A stretch of 5,294 nucleotides of DNA from Acidobacteriota bacterium. Lineage in GTDB: Bacteria; Acidobacteriota; UBA6911. The stretch lies in NCBI GenBank assembly GCA_017860075.1, contig JAFNAH010000140.1, positions 1 through 5,294 on the forward strand. The letters are read 5' to 3'. The position numbers and the translations under genes are program-made. The notes below the pieces were generated by a model. It made no database searches. It saw only the letters and a program-made list of their open reading frames with translations, and was not told the origin of the DNA. Position 1 is the first letter of the stretch. Each line of letters starts with the position of its first letter. Positions 5,152 to 5,294 of this stretch are shown here, in pieces.

Positions 5152-5294
5152 CTACTCGAAGGCCTTCTTCATCAATCCCACGATGCCGAGTGCGTAATCG
5201 ACCTGCGAGAAGGGAATGCCCTTTTCCTTCGCGATCTTTGTGAACCGTCCGTCCTTGTTGCCGTCCTTCGCGGCGATGATATAGTCGGCAAACG
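5152..5294 (-). CDS. C-terminal fragment of an unrecognised protein, 5' end outside the window
   Basis: On the minus strand a frame is open from the right edge to a TAG at 5154-5152, giving 46 visible residues. It is rich in Lys/Asp and ends QVDYALGIVGLMKKAFE. It has believable protein character, with charged helix-like segments and no low-complexity GC-driven residues, and it starts right after the intergenic element ends. KDGNKDGRF resembles the first half of a calcium-binding EF-hand or dockerin loop (D-x-N-x-D-G-x-F), but the acidic residue expected at loop position 12 is Ala here, so calcium binding is doubtful. I do not recognise the family. It converges on the lolA-like gene, so the two share a 3' intergenic region. 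Confidence 0.6.
   Translation of the reverse strand, partial: FADYIIAAKDGNKDGRFTKIAKEKGIPFSQVDYALGIVGLMKKAFE

Overview
The window is a GC-rich bacterial chromosome segment. It looks like a diderm bacterium, and I lean towards Acidobacteriota. The reasons are a lipoprotein, ABC transporter and LolA-like gene set, a short membrane protein with an 'RGT-PYD...FIFLTP' core that I associate with that phylum, and a hairpin-rich intergenic repeat of a kind I recall from its genomes. The phylum call is recollection and inference, not a search result.

Layout. Positions 2-526 (+) hold the C-terminal part of a DedA/VTT-family membrane protein whose start lies outside the window. After about 210 bases without a convincing gene, but with a candidate promoter, comes a tight three-gene operon (738-3497, +). 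It encodes an exported lipoprotein of LolA/LolB/DUF4292 type, an FtsX/MacB/LolC-type permease that starts on a TTG overlapping the previous stop, and a LolD/MacB-type ATPase. A 130-base spacer with GTCAC-type repeats and a perfect 12-base palindrome separates this from a short single-pass membrane protein (3628-3861) and a secreted LolA-like carrier (3916-4608). At the right edge, the 3' end of an unrecognised gene enters on the minus strand (5152-5294).

How the genes could work together. A type VII (mechanotransmission) ABC transporter is flanked by two proteins of probable LolA/LolB fold, one predicted to be lipid-anchored and one soluble and periplasmic. This is the part list for moving lipoproteins or other amphiphiles from the inner to the outer membrane. 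There is only one permease gene, so a homodimeric transporter is the simplest model. The cargo cannot be read from the sequence.

The most unusual non-coding structure is at 4699-5027, between two convergent gene ends. It is about 329 bases long and bounded by 36-base imperfect inverted repeats (30 of 36 matching). Inside is a series of hairpins, including a three-tier compound stem capped by a GTAA tetraloop. It looks like a mobile or dispersed palindromic repeat, or a structured RNA, rather than coding DNA.
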